A stretch of 25,799 bases of DNA from Globomyces pollinis-pini (lineage: Eukaryota > Chytridiomycota > Chytridiomycetes > Rhizophydiales > Globomycetaceae), in contig MU621327.1 in the NCBI GenBank assembly GCA_025399215.1, forward strand, positions 1 to 25,799. Direction: 5' to 3'. Below the pieces are notes generated by a model. That model saw only the letters and a list, made by a program, of their open reading frames with translations, had not been told where the DNA came from and ran no database searches. This document shows positions 1 to 11,022 of the stretch, one piece after another. The position numbers and the translations under genes are program-made. Positions within the stretch are counted from its first letter, which is position 1. Each line of letters opens with the position of its first letter.

Positions 1-608
1 TCGCGAGGAGCGAATACTTTTCAAAAACTTTACAAGCATGTTCTTTTCAATATGCTCAATCTTTTACTGTGTCACTAGAAGTGTGATTCGTTATAGACCT
101 ACTCCTCCTGCTTTTATAAACGCAGTATCTACACATTTAGCAGGTATCTGTATATTTACTTATGTATTATAGTGTATCTATCTATGCTAGAAATCGTTGA
201 AAAGGTTACCCACTTACCGGTAGAAGAAGGGTTAACTATGAAACTGGTAATCTAGTAGATCTAACTGTTCTAGTTTATGCTCCACTCTTCTATGCAAAAC
301 TTCAACATTGTGAGAGAGAGCAGTAGAACCAATGAATTAAGAAAAATGATTAAACTTTTTAACAAGGTCATTTTGCATGTTGTACGACATGTCAAACTGG
401 TAAGTAAAGTTCCTTTGACAGTTGATAGAGTCAATTACCAATCAATGATATCATCAAGTTTTACAAGGGTTCTGAATTGACTTTATTCTTTAAATCAACA
501 AAATTTATTATCAAGTTGATTGATTGTTTAAAAACCGTGAAAAAAAATGAACAAACAGGCATACAAGATACAATGATGATCAATCGATACCAATACTTAT
601 TAAAGTAA
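1..608 (+). CDS. 3' part of an unidentified protein-coding gene (cut by window edge)
   Basis: I do not recognise the protein. Four exons can be joined: 2-143, 173-246, 274-399 and 429-608 (TAA at 606-608), separated by introns of 29, 27 and 29 nt with GT...AG ends, the local intron type. The joined frame gives 173 residues and stays open throughout. Reading through the third intron instead ends at 480; splicing is preferred because it opens another 59 codons of ordinary helical sequence. The product is leucine- and isoleucine-rich and looks all-helical, with repeated LxxL and FxxxxxFIxKL-like segments and no clear membrane span. The 5' end lies outside the window. A 35-nt GT...AG stretch at 605-639 could alternatively splice this gene in frame into the gene starting at 653, making one large protein. 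Exon structure is fairly secure, function unknown. Confidence 0.6.
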
Positions 609-652
609 GTTGGTCCACGCTTTCTAATATCTGTAATAGTAACGCCGAGAAA

Positions 653-3600
653 ATGTTTAGTCATTATCTCACAGAGAATAACTTTCTCACATATACTTTG
701 GACTGCAAATACGCTTCAAACATCAATTGTTCTTCATTCGTGGCTCAGAATGAGTCGCTCAAAGTAGCCAAAGAAGATGCTAAACTACTGGTGACGTCCG
801 AGAGCCAAAGCGAGAATTCGACCTCTATGATACCTACTTGTGGTAGTCATAGTTCTTACGAACCAATATCCTTAAGATCGGCCAACACCAAGCCAGCGGA
901 GTTTTTACTCCCAGAATCAATTGCCCTGTATGGCCCCCGAACATGTTGTATATATTATTATAAAGCAAAATTGGTCCGCGAAATAGCTCGTTTAATAAAC
1001 GAGCGTTTCGATACAAAAGCACCAGCTACAGAAGGCGACAGTGCGAACTTACATCCTCATGTCGTGGTAGCCACTGAAGACGATGACTTCGTAAAGCAAG
1101 AACTAAAAGATTATTCTTTAAAGGTTTTGCAGATGGTCTTCTACAAATTGGGGGAAATCACACCTTTAGATGCTAATCAAGGCTATTTTTCAACAATTAA
1201 TTGGGGCAAACTGTTTGGCGTTGATACGATATTTCCGCCGATTCAGTCTGTTGTATTTTGGTCAATTCAATATGCGATCAAGTTTGTTATTACTGATCAC
1301 ATTCAATGCCGCCCTTCCAATCAACCCTTTTTGCCGCCCTCCATACGAGCAACAGAAGTTCTAGAAAACTGTTTTTCGTATGCAGAACATCTGATCGAAG
1401 ACCAAATTGAACGGTTTGCCTCAACTTTTTTTGAGGAAACTGCAAATGCCGATTCTTTGGATATTGTTGAAGATCTTCCTGACGATTATACCAATGCTAT
1501 TTCAGATAATCATTTTGGTAAATTCTCTATATCTGCAGCCAAGGTCGAGCCTTTGCCCGTTGATATCCCAGAAGATGGTAAACAATTAAGAATATTTACG
1601 TTTTAGCTGAGTACTTATCCCTGGCAAATCAAATTGCGCAAATTAAGCTGCAAAATGAGCAGAAGAAAATTCAAATCGACCAAATGATCCAAAAGCGAAG
1701 TGAATTATATAAAGAACAGACAAAGGCAGCCTTAGATAGTTTACTAGAAGAGTCTAAGGTAAAACCATACATTACTGATTATCTAGATGCTGGATAAATT
1801 ACTGGCAGCTGAAAACCAAAAAATCGTAGATTTCCAAAATGAGATGAAAAATTATGAACTCATGAAAGCACAGGAACTCCAATTCATCCAGGCTAGAATA
1901 GTTGATGAAAGCAGTCCAGCTAAACTGTTATCTACTAGAGATGTTCAGAATATACCCGATATGAAAACATTCCTAGAGGGTGTTCAAGGTGGATTGTTAT
2001 CAAATCCAGTGGGCATGCCAGGAAATATTGATAATGGGTATTCTGTAATACCGATAAGAGAATCATCTATTCAGACAGAGTCTCCAGTTGAAGTGCAACC
2101 TGCAATTGTCGGTGATTCGGAGAATATAAAAATGACAGAGCAATTAAATGGTGAAATGCCTATTGCTATATCATCCATTCAGAAGCCTTCTGTGGTATCA
2201 CTACAACCAGCAGTCCTTGATAAGAAGAATGATGTCAATGCACAGTCAAACAGTGCTGCTTTGTCACTTGCTTTAGATTCAGACTCTAACACTGTGTCAG
2301 AGATCACCGAAGCCGAACCTATTTTTGTCACATCTCACATAGACTTGAAAGAAACAGAACAGAAACTTAATGCTGAAACTGAAATCGAGGCGGATATTGA
2401 GGAAGAAATCGAAGAATCACATAGTGAAATCGACCAACTCCCTTCAAAAGCCGATAACTCCGTAGTTGAAATAGCCTTTTTAGACCAATCAATTTTAAAT
2501 ATTACCAAACCAGCCGTTAACGATGAAACACTTCAACCAGATCAATCAATTGTAAATAGTGCCAAAGAAGAAGCGAAGGAAGAAACGCCTCTTGAAATTC
2601 AAAACATGGAAACTCAAATTGTTCAAACTAACTTTGAGGATACCACTAAGATTTCAATCACACTGAAAAGCCCATCAATTTCTAACTCTGCAAATGAAAT
2701 TGAAGAGGATATTAAAATTGAACTGAACAAGGATACTGACTCATTTTCGAAAAAACTTGGTGATTCAATTTCATCCCCAGCAGCTCATGCTGCCGTCGAG
2801 GTACCAATAGTATCACATTCCGAGAATGTTAAAAATACGCAAGTAACGAAACCATCAAAAATACCCGCTCATCTCATTGACAAAATTCAAGATGATATCT
2901 TTGCAGGACTATTTACGCCTGATATACCTCCAGTTACAGCTTTAAACTTCGAAAGTCCATTGGTTGAAATGAAGGCAATCGTAGATAAGAAGGATAACAG
3001 CCTATCAAATTCTTTAGGGCTTTCAAATATTGAATCAAATTCTTTTGGGCTTTCAAATATTGAATCAAATGCTACCAAAGTCTATTCACCTTCACATTCG
3101 ATACTTGCTGATAACGCCAGAAAACCGAAGGTGAATTATTCTGAAGAAATCGAGGACGAAAGGCTTTATGCCTTGCAGTTAATCACCCGAAAACTTTACG
3201 GTATACTTCCGCGAGATGCGTTGCATATAGCAGCACCTGCTATAGAATGGGAATCCTTTTTAGATATCAAGGAAGTTTCCAGAAGCGTCATTAACCTGAT
3301 ATCGTGCTCCATCCAAGAAGCCATGGAGTCACTGTTCGAGAAACATAACAAATACGCTGCTTATTCAGAAAATAAGTTTCTGATCAGACCCATCCAACCG
3401 AAGCCTATCTCAACAGATGAATTGATAGAAAAATGCCACCGTACAGTTGAACAGTGGATAAAAGACACCACAAGAGCAAAGAATCCTGCTGATATTCTGG
3501 TGGCAGAGGCAGTAAAATCACATGGACGCAAGTTATGCGATATGACACAAGATAAAGCAACATTGCTTTCAAAAATCGAACAGTCGATCTGGGACTCTTT

Positions 3601-4087
3601 GATGGATGATACGGTAGATACAGTGATGCAACTTTATGCTGAACCGGAATATGAAGGCACAAATGATGCAATTGATGAATCTCTACTGAAACAAGTAAAC
3701 GATTCCAATACATCTGCGAAGTTGGTCGAACTCTCCGCTGCTTCACTAGAATTAGATGCCCTGTGTGTATTAGAATCCGTTATGGAAAAATTGGGCATTT
3801 TGGTACCATTGGATATGCAGCACAACCAAGTTCCAAACATAAATTGGGAAACTATGTTTGCTTTTGACCATGTCAATCCGCTGATTGTATCCCTCATTTC
3901 GACCTCCATACAGGACTCGATGGAGTCACAATTGCAAATACATCAAGAGTATTTAGCAAAGAAACGCACTGGGGGTAGAAGACGCTCCTGTCCCCCAGTG
4001 GCAATCAGTACATCCCAGTTACTGAGCCAATGCTTTGAACATTCTACACGTGCGATCAAAGCTGCATTTCAAAATAGTTTACTTTAA
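653..4087 (+). CDS. Large protein with three copies of an unrecognised helical domain
   Basis: Exons 653-1577, 1607-1758 and 1787-4087 join through 29-nt and 28-nt introns to 1125 residues. No known family is recognised. A domain of about 110 residues occurs three times, near residues 152-260, 814-925 and 1015-1125. Shared features are a helix ending KLG or KLYG, PLD or PRD about seven residues later, then INWE/IEWE/INWG, a SIQ-containing helix and a final CxE/CxS helix; the first two copies sit in longer acidic surroundings. Residues about 313-400 are rich in Q, K, E and A and look like a coiled coil. Residues about 430-800 are acidic, S/E/T-rich and probably disordered. No signal peptide or membrane span is visible, so a cytoplasmic or nuclear scaffold is plausible, but that is inference. 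The start is the first ATG of the open frame; splicing from the upstream gene could extend it. Confidence 0.75.
3005..3064 (+). repeat. In-frame 30-nt tandem duplication
   Basis: Two adjacent 30-nt copies (3005-3034 and 3035-3064), nearly identical, each encode a ten-residue unit containing LSNIESNS or a close variant within the disordered part of the 1125-residue protein. It looks like recent slippage or unequal exchange and leaves the reading frame intact. Confidence 0.9.
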
Positions 4088-4308
4088 AAATAAATAATAA
4101 TTATAAGTTTATGAGATACGTCTGTTAGGTGATGTAAATGATTCGTTTATACATATACTGTGAGCTATTTTAGCTTAATCTGCCCCAGATAATACCGTTT
4201 TTCTTGGATGAGAAAGCCAGCTAATATCAATCACTTCAAATGGAGTACTCCATTATCACAATATTATAATGAATTAATGTCTATCCCTGTTTCATTCTAT
4301 TACTATGA

Positions 4309-4794
4309 GATTACCGCATCGTGTACAAGCATTCGCAAGACATTCAAAGCTGGCAGAAGAAGGAAGCTGATGGGATGGAAGCTGAAACGTTGCTATCAAT
4401 GAAGACCTATCTTATGGAGAAACTTCTTGCCTCATATATTGACTTGCCTACTGATATATATGATTCAAAGGGAAAGCAAATTCAAGAGTGGGATGGTGTT
4501 TTGTTATCTGGGGATACTCTGTATCTACTAGTAGCGAAGCATTCAATGTCAGTTGAGAAGGTCAAGGAAATGGCTGGTCGCGTTAAACACTTCCCCAAAA
4601 TTATGGAATTATCTACGCAGAAGAAGTTTAACATCAAGTACAATAAGATTGTGGGAGTTGCATGTGGTACACAAATTCCAGATGAAAGTCGTTTGGAAGC
4701 TCGCCGTTTGGGTATTATGATTGTTTATCCATCTGGGCGTCGTTATCTGGTTGAATCCGACAAGATTGACTTTGATTATGCTATTGAACGATGA
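4309..4794 (+). CDS. Restriction-endonuclease-like (PD-(D/E)XK-type) protein, 5' end unresolved
   Basis: An open frame runs from 4309 to TGA at 4792-4794; its first ATG is at 4375 (139 residues). I could not find an upstream exon in the right phase, so this may be complete from 4375, 5'-truncated or a gene fragment. The core reads EWDG, about ten residues, then LYLLVAKHSM, followed by helices and later VGVACGT, LGIMIVYPSG and RYLV. The order D ... (hydrophobic)xxK, helix, strand resembles the PD-(D/E)XK nuclease fold of Crinkler-type effectors and related eukaryotic proteins; this rests on motif layout only. The position expected to hold the acidic residue of the ExK motif is valine (VAK), so catalysis may be lost. 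It lies between the 3' end of the 1125-residue gene and a decayed copy of that 3' end. Confidence 0.5.
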   Translation, partial: DYRIVYKHSQDIQSWQKKEADGMEAETLLSMKTYLMEKLLASYIDLPTDIYDSKGKQIQEWDGVLLSGDTLYLLVAKHSMSVEKVKEMAGRVKHFPKIMELSTQKKFNIKYNKIVGVACGTQIPDESRLEARRLGIMIVYPSGRRYLVESDKIDFDYAIER

Positions 4795-4815
4795 ACTTCA
4801 ATAAATTCCCTTGCG

Positions 4816-5305
4816 CATTTAAATAATGAATCTCTAACGGAACAAGTAAGCGATTCCACTAAAGCACTTGCAACGTTGGTAGGGCTCCTCTCCTTAACCA
4901 GAATTAGATGGCATGGATATATAAGAAGCTGTGAAGTCAAAGTTGGGATTATGATATCATTGGATATGCATCACAACCAAGTTCCAAACACAAATTGGGA
5001 AACTATGTTTTCTTTTGGATCTGTTAATCCGCTAATTGCAGCAATCAATTTCGAACTCTATAAAAGAATCGATGGAGTCTCAGTTGCAAATACATCAAGA
5101 GTATTTGGCAGGGAAACGCACTGGGGTTAGAAGGCAGTCTTGTATCCCTGTAGCATAAACGCTAAACAGTTTCTCACAATCGATTTGATCAAATCTGCAT
5201 TTCAAAACTATAACTAATTATACTTTAAGAATAATAAAATATCAGTTTATGAGATAAGTTTGTTCCATCGTGTAAATGATTCTTGTGAGCTATTTAGATT
5301 AATCA
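4816..5305 (+). pseudogene. Decayed duplicate of the 3' end of the 1125-residue gene
   Basis: This stretch aligns by eye with about 3665-4175: the same start (AATGAATCTCTA...), the same PLD/SLD-MHHNQVPN-NWETMF coding motif at about 4960-5010, the GMESQLQ-like and RTGVRRQS-like segments, and then the downstream non-coding sequence with AGTTTATGAGATA and GTGAGCTATTTAG at matching spacing (4110-4175 versus 5245-5300). It carries frameshifts and internal stops, so only short frames remain (for example 4876-5130). It therefore copies the last helical domain plus the 3' flank of the upstream gene. It has no start of its own and is most likely non-functional. Confidence 0.85.
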
Positions 5306-5318
5306 ATTTGATAGCCAA

Positions 5319-6693
5319 CTAAGGTATTGGTAGCGACCGGTATTGGTTATTCCATCTTCCTTGTACTGGAAACCTACCGCCATCTTTGTATATTTCAATC
5401 ACTGCACATGCAGTTGGTGTAAATAGCCCTTCATAAGATGCTATCCATTTGTACTTTGGATAGGTTGATGTATTTCGATATCCATTGATGATTGGAGATA
5501 TGTAAACTCTGTACAATTCGTTACAATCTACTATTTTAATCCATTTCTTCAAAAAATCATCATACTTCATCCCCTTGATAATTAATTTAAATCAGTATTA
5601 CTCTGTATAGACTAACAATAGTGGATTGCGCACCGTATTCTTTTGTTAGGATCTTCTCAACCTTATTGGGTCTCCAAGATAATATTCCATCGTAACTGAT
5701 TCTAGTTAAAGGAAAGATATCGTCAAATGAGTACTCATGCAAGTTTTTACAGAGTAACTTATTGTCAAAGTTAGTAACGCCAGTGATATCAATAAAAAAT
5801 CCAGATTGGATATCAATCAATCGAGCATCTATGATATTGTTACCATCATATCGTCTCTCCAAATGATATGGATTCAGTTCAAACAAGTACTAGATATGAT
5901 TAAAGTCAACTCCATTACCCTATTCAAGTATACTCGTCCATGAAATCGTTTTAAATCAAACAGAGTGTTTGCGGGTACTTGAATATCAATATCATCATCC
6001 CATGGCATTGCTCGTTCTCCCCAATACCATCCCAATAAGTTTCCATGTGCAATCCAATATGGAATCTGGTTTTGATCGGCAAACAATGACCTGAGATGAA
6101 TTCATAGAAACTAACCATGCACCGAATAAGTCGATCAAGTATGATCTCATAGAAGCATGCAATCGCGTTTTCGATCTGAATCTTTGATCAATATGTCCAT
6201 AACCTATAAAATATTTCGGATATTCTAGTGGTTTTTGCTGCAATAATTTCAATGTTTGATTGGATAACTTAAAACTGGACTTTGATAAATACAATTTTGA
6301 ATCTAAAGGTATTCGACTTTGGTATTCCGAGTTGATATTTCCAGACCTATTTAAGAAACGAACTGGTAGAATATGTACGTGGCAATCTTCTAGCATTAAT
6401 GAATCAGTTAAAGAGCGGTTCAACCCACAGCCGTTTGTTATCAAATCTTGGGAAAATGGTATTGGGTTACCGGTTTCCAATGTCATGGCGTTTAAAATAA
6501 AGTCTGAGGGAAGAGTGGAATTGTAATCAATCTCTTCATATATGTTCATTGAAACTATTGGTATTTCATTTGTACCCAATGTTTGAACAAGTTCGTACAC
6601 AATATCGGAGAGAAATAAGCATATACCAATCACAACTCCCAAATACACCTTCTTTTCGAATTTAGATAATGGTTTGAATTTGTGTTTTGCCAT
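5319..6693 (-). CDS. LicD-family (Mnn4-like) type II membrane protein
   Basis: Exons 6116-6693, 5919-6090, 5602-5889 and 5319-5573 (read on the minus strand) join across introns of 25, 29 and 28 nt to 430 residues. A short basic N-terminus precedes one hydrophobic segment at about residues 16-36, giving a type II topology as for Golgi enzymes. The LicD core is clear: PYWIAHGNLLGWYWGE followed by PWDDDIDIQV, with Asp at about 224-226 and 228, then NPYHLERRYDGNNIIDARLID, FIDITG and FPLTRISYDG. LicD-family proteins act in phosphocholine or mannosyl-phosphate transfer; yeast Mnn4 is needed for mannosylphosphorylation of glycans. A role in decorating secreted or cell-wall glycans is inferred. Several N-x-S/T sites lie in the lumenal stem. 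The start is the first ATG of the frame. Confidence 0.88.
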
Positions 6694-7432
6694 AAAATTA
6701 ACAAACTATTAGAATACAGTAAGACCCGATCTCCGAAATGTTTCAAGCACTCAGTTCTGGAGTGACAGTTTGAGAAAGGCTATTATGTTTGTTTAATTTT
6801 TGAATCTCTTAGAAAACATCAGTTTGAATAGTTTGAAAGACGTATTGATCGTTGTCTGTTCATTCAGTTGTTTAGGTGTTAGATCCGAGACCAGTCGCTA
6901 ATAGGGTTTGGACGTACAAAAAGAGTCTGAGACATAATAATGGTGCAAATTACATTGGATATCTTAGAGCCAGCGCGGCCTTGTATATTGATATTCGAAA
7001 ATAGGTTCTTTTGTTATGATGTTATGATGACTCTTGGTAAGGTATTAAAATCATGTTTAGTGAACCACCTTTGAAGGCCAAATTAATGCTCCAAATGCTC
7101 CAAATCGATATGTTTAGCCAAAAGTATCCGATTGGTGTTTTAACTCAACAATCAAGTCACTGTAAAAGCGTGAACCAGACAAGATGGTTCATCCATAAGG
7201 TGATGCTTAATCCTTTTTGAACCGATATCAAAGCAAAAAGCGAGATCTATCTAGCAAGTATAATTAATTCCTATGTGTTAACTGTATTCTGAAAAGGTTT
7301 CTCTGACGATACATCGCATTATCCACTGCTTGATACTGCACTCCTGCAGTATATTGACTTTTGGCTTTGATTTCCACCAATAATCTCACAATTCAATCCT
7401 AAAAGTCAAAAGTATTCTTTCCCTTTTTTTGA
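6694..7432. other. Intergenic region between divergent LicD-like and PPIL3 genes
   Basis: I see no gene in this 739-base stretch: no long open frame and no exon set with matching phases. It should hold the promoters of both flanking genes. It contains short tandem duplications (TGCTCCAAA twice near 7085, GTTATGAT twice near 7014) and the inverted repeat listed separately. Confidence 0.6.
7333..7352. repeat. Perfect 8-bp inverted repeat with 4-nt loop
   Basis: ATACTGCA, CTCC, TGCAGTAT forms a perfect short hairpin about 80 bases upstream of the PPIL3 start. It could be a dimeric-factor site or chance; nothing else supports a role. Confidence 0.35.
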
Positions 7433-8089
7433 ATGTCAGTATCATTATTCACCGATGCTGGTGAGATTAAAATCGAAGGTTAGCAATGATTCAAATTAAA
7501 TGATTCAGGTAAACTCTACTTGGATATTCATGTTAGTGTTTTGCGAAGAGACTCCAAAAACAGCAGAGAATTTCCTTGCTCTATGTGCATCAGAATACTA
7601 TAATGGATGTTTATTTCATCGAAATATGAAAGGATTCATGATTCAAGTATACTTATAACGTTCTTATTATTAGACTGGTGATCCTACTGGTGTAAGACAT
7701 TCTTTGTTGATCTTCAGACTGGTAAAGGAGGTGAAAGTATTTGGGGTGGTGAATTTGAAGATGAAATAGTCACTAGTTTAAGACATCATACCAGAGGAAT
7801 GGTATTTTTTGTTCATTAATTTTATAGGTTTCAATGGCAAATAAGGGACCAGATACGAACCGATCTCAATTCTTTATCACTTATGGAAAACAATCACATT
7901 TGGACTCCAAGTATACAGTTTTCGGAAAGTATTGTTATTACAGGGTGTGTTTATTTTAGGGTGATTGATGGAATGGATACGTTGGAAGCATTGGAACGAG
8001 TGCCAGTTGATTCAAATAGTAGACCTACTCAGGATATACGTATCAAATATGTCAAAATTCATGCAAACCCAATTGCGGATCTTGTTTAA
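7433..8089 (+). CDS. PPIL3: Peptidyl-prolyl cis-trans isomerase, cyclophilin PPIL3 type
   Basis: Six exons (7433-7478, 7537-7646, 7674-7691, 7718-7801, 7828-7928, 7960-8089) encode 162 residues, the usual PPIL3 length of about 160. It starts [15 protein letters not shown] and carries the cyclophilin core [44 protein letters not shown] and YTVFGKVIDG. The HLD in place of the tryptophan segment of cyclophilin A is typical of PPIL3. This family isomerises proline bonds and is found in spliceosomal complexes. The third exon is only 18 nt (TGDPTG). Single introns are 27, 26, 26 and 31 nt; the first intervening sequence is 58 nt and splits into two abutting introns. The gene is convergent with epsilon-tubulin, with 98 bp between stops. 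Confidence 0.95.
7479..7536 (+). other. Two head-to-tail introns with no exon between (PPIL3)
   Basis: The whole 58-nt stretch must be removed to join GAA G to TG TTT (EVFCE, the conserved cyclophilin reading). It divides exactly into GT...CAG at 7479-7508 (30 nt) and GT...TAG at 7509-7536 (28 nt). Each half has the size and ends of the single introns elsewhere in this window. Confidence 0.75.
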
Positions 8090-8187
8090 TTGTTGAAGTT
8101 ATCTAATGAAAATATAAATAGTCAAAGTCTTAAAAAATAAATGCATTGAATGATACAGTATATTTTTAAATACAAAAGGTGGATAAT

Positions 8188-9884
8188 CTAAGTAACTGTT
8201 TGACTTTCAATATCTTGATATCCTTGAATCATATTTTGAACTGATGATTTCGCCTCATCAAACTCCGATTTATCCATGTACTCGGTATAATGATGTAAAT
8301 GGGCCTAAGATATCAGTAAATACATCTAACCTTCCGTTTATATAGCTTATTAAATCGTGTCATAAGGTATTGAACGATTCTCCAACAAGCAGTGTTGTTT
8401 GATAACGACAAAACAGAATGCGACTAATAAATAAAAAACAGTCAAGATTTAAATACTTGTCCTAATGGAGGTACATCACAAAGGCCAGTTTTCCAACCAT
8501 CTGGATTCCAAGGAACAAACCGTAACTGTTTACGAATTCTATAATATGAGTTATCATCATTATTACTTTTCAATATTTCTTCGTAAGTCAGACACATGAA
8601 TGGCCCCTCTCGCTATCAATGCACTGGCCAGAAATCTACATTAAATGGTTAAATTGAAATGAATACGTTGACTGCTTCACATTGATTGATAACAATTGAC
8701 TATATCACGATTAATATCAAACATCAAACCTTTCAGGAGAAAATACATCAACAAACAACTGGTCAATACTATGATGTAAAATTAATTTGAAATATAAAAT
8801 ACACTTTGGAAGTCATTTGAAGATCATTTTGAACGTAAAATGGTGTCATACTTGAAGTTAGCATGTTTAATTTCGGAAATGGATTCAAATTGGTCACAAT
8901 ATCATTTATATCTACATTCATTGATCCCTCAAATCTCATGGAACTAGAAATATCAATAACTACCTAATTACCTGGTCATATTTAACAACAGGTTGGCGAC
9001 GATATTATTCATTGTTTTAAAAGCTTCATTTTTTTGACTTTGATTGTATATTTTTCGTTGATTATCTCCATTATCAATCAACGATGTTGCTGATTTTCTG
9101 ATATCCTTACTAGACTTTGTAATCTTTTCATAGATACTAATCAATGAATTATTATCGATTGGTAAAAGACAATCTGTAGAATTTGATATTTTCCATAAAG
9201 ATAAAATACTTTGCATTAATGATTACAATTACCTATTGTATGGTGAAGTGACAACATCATCGTTGATACTTGGTATTATTCCAGTATTGAAAGAATACAC
9301 GTTTGGGAATTCATTTCGTATCAATTCTGTAATGTATGATCCTAAACCACTACCAGTTCCACCACCTAAAGATTGTAATAGTATAAAACTTTGTAAGGAA
9401 TCACAAAATTCTAATTCTTTTTGTAATGTATTCAAAATGGAATCATTGAATTCATTTCCATATTGATGATATCCTTGGGCCCAATTATTTCCAGATCCAG
9501 AATTTGATTTTATAATTTGACGATGATCAAAGAGATGATTCAACGGACTGGATAATATTTGATTGATTACATTCTCCTCCATGTCAATCATTAAACCTCG
9601 TGCTTTCAAGTGAACGATTTTTGAATTAAAAGTTGGATTTTGAGAGTTTAAAATTGGGATATTTTCCATTCCATTTCTAGTTTGAGTGACTAAAAACGTT
9701 ACTTTGGATCAACATGTCGAAAAAATGAGGATTGGGATTCATCATATACCCCATCAGTGTTGTTTTTCGCATGTTCTTGTAAGGCCAGATTCCAAAATTG
9801 ACTACCAATCTAATGGATCATGAATTATTTACTAAGTACTTGATTTCCGCATTGTCCTACTTGAATCAGAATACTCTGAGGCAT
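8188..9884 (-). CDS. TUBE1: Epsilon-tubulin
   Basis: Eleven exons join across ten introns of 30, 26, 24, 28, 34, 30, 31, 28, 33 and 26 nt to 468 residues (human TUBE1 is 475). Minus-strand exons begin at 9884, 9809, 9676 and 9208, and the stop is at 8188-8190. The start MPQSILIQVGQCGNQ is the tubulin N-terminus. The GTP-binding loop GGGTGSG lies at about residues 155-161. Epsilon-specific segments are visible: ARGLMIDMEENVINQIL, SGSGNNWAQGY, DDVVTSPYNSIL, DCLLPIDNNSL, MNNIVANLLLNMTSSMRFEGS, ARGAIHVSDLRRNIEK, VPWNPDGWKTGLCDVPP and the C-terminal AHLHHYTEYM. Epsilon-tubulin acts with delta-tubulin in forming or stabilising triplet microtubules of centrioles and basal bodies and is generally absent from organisms without them. 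No lesion is seen. Confidence 0.97.
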
Positions 9885-9985
9885 GAAGGAATTGAAGATC
9901 AAACCAACAACGGAATAAAATGTTAAAAAATTGTCAGTATAGCAACAAAGTGATTTCAATGAGTATATTAAAACAAATGAAATTC

Positions 9986-10878
<893 letters not shown>

Positions 10879-11022
10879 GGGGAAGCAAGGAAAAAAAATG
10901 GAAAAAGTTGACCACATGAAGTGGGTACTATAAGTACAAACCAGCTGGATTTTAATAGATCTGGTATAGCTGAGGAATTTATATCAAATTTACACGTTGA
11001 GATTATACCTATAAAACTATAT

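Noticed and set aside
2887..3746. Minus-strand frames of 63 and 113 residues inside the 1125-residue gene
   Set aside because: They lie opposite a long, well-supported coding exon and show no family motifs; they are shadows of the plus-strand gene.
4208..4402. Plus-strand 64-residue frame as first exon of the nuclease-like gene
   Set aside because: A tempting 31-nt intron at 4279-4309 joins in the wrong phase and hits stops, so the connection could not be supported.
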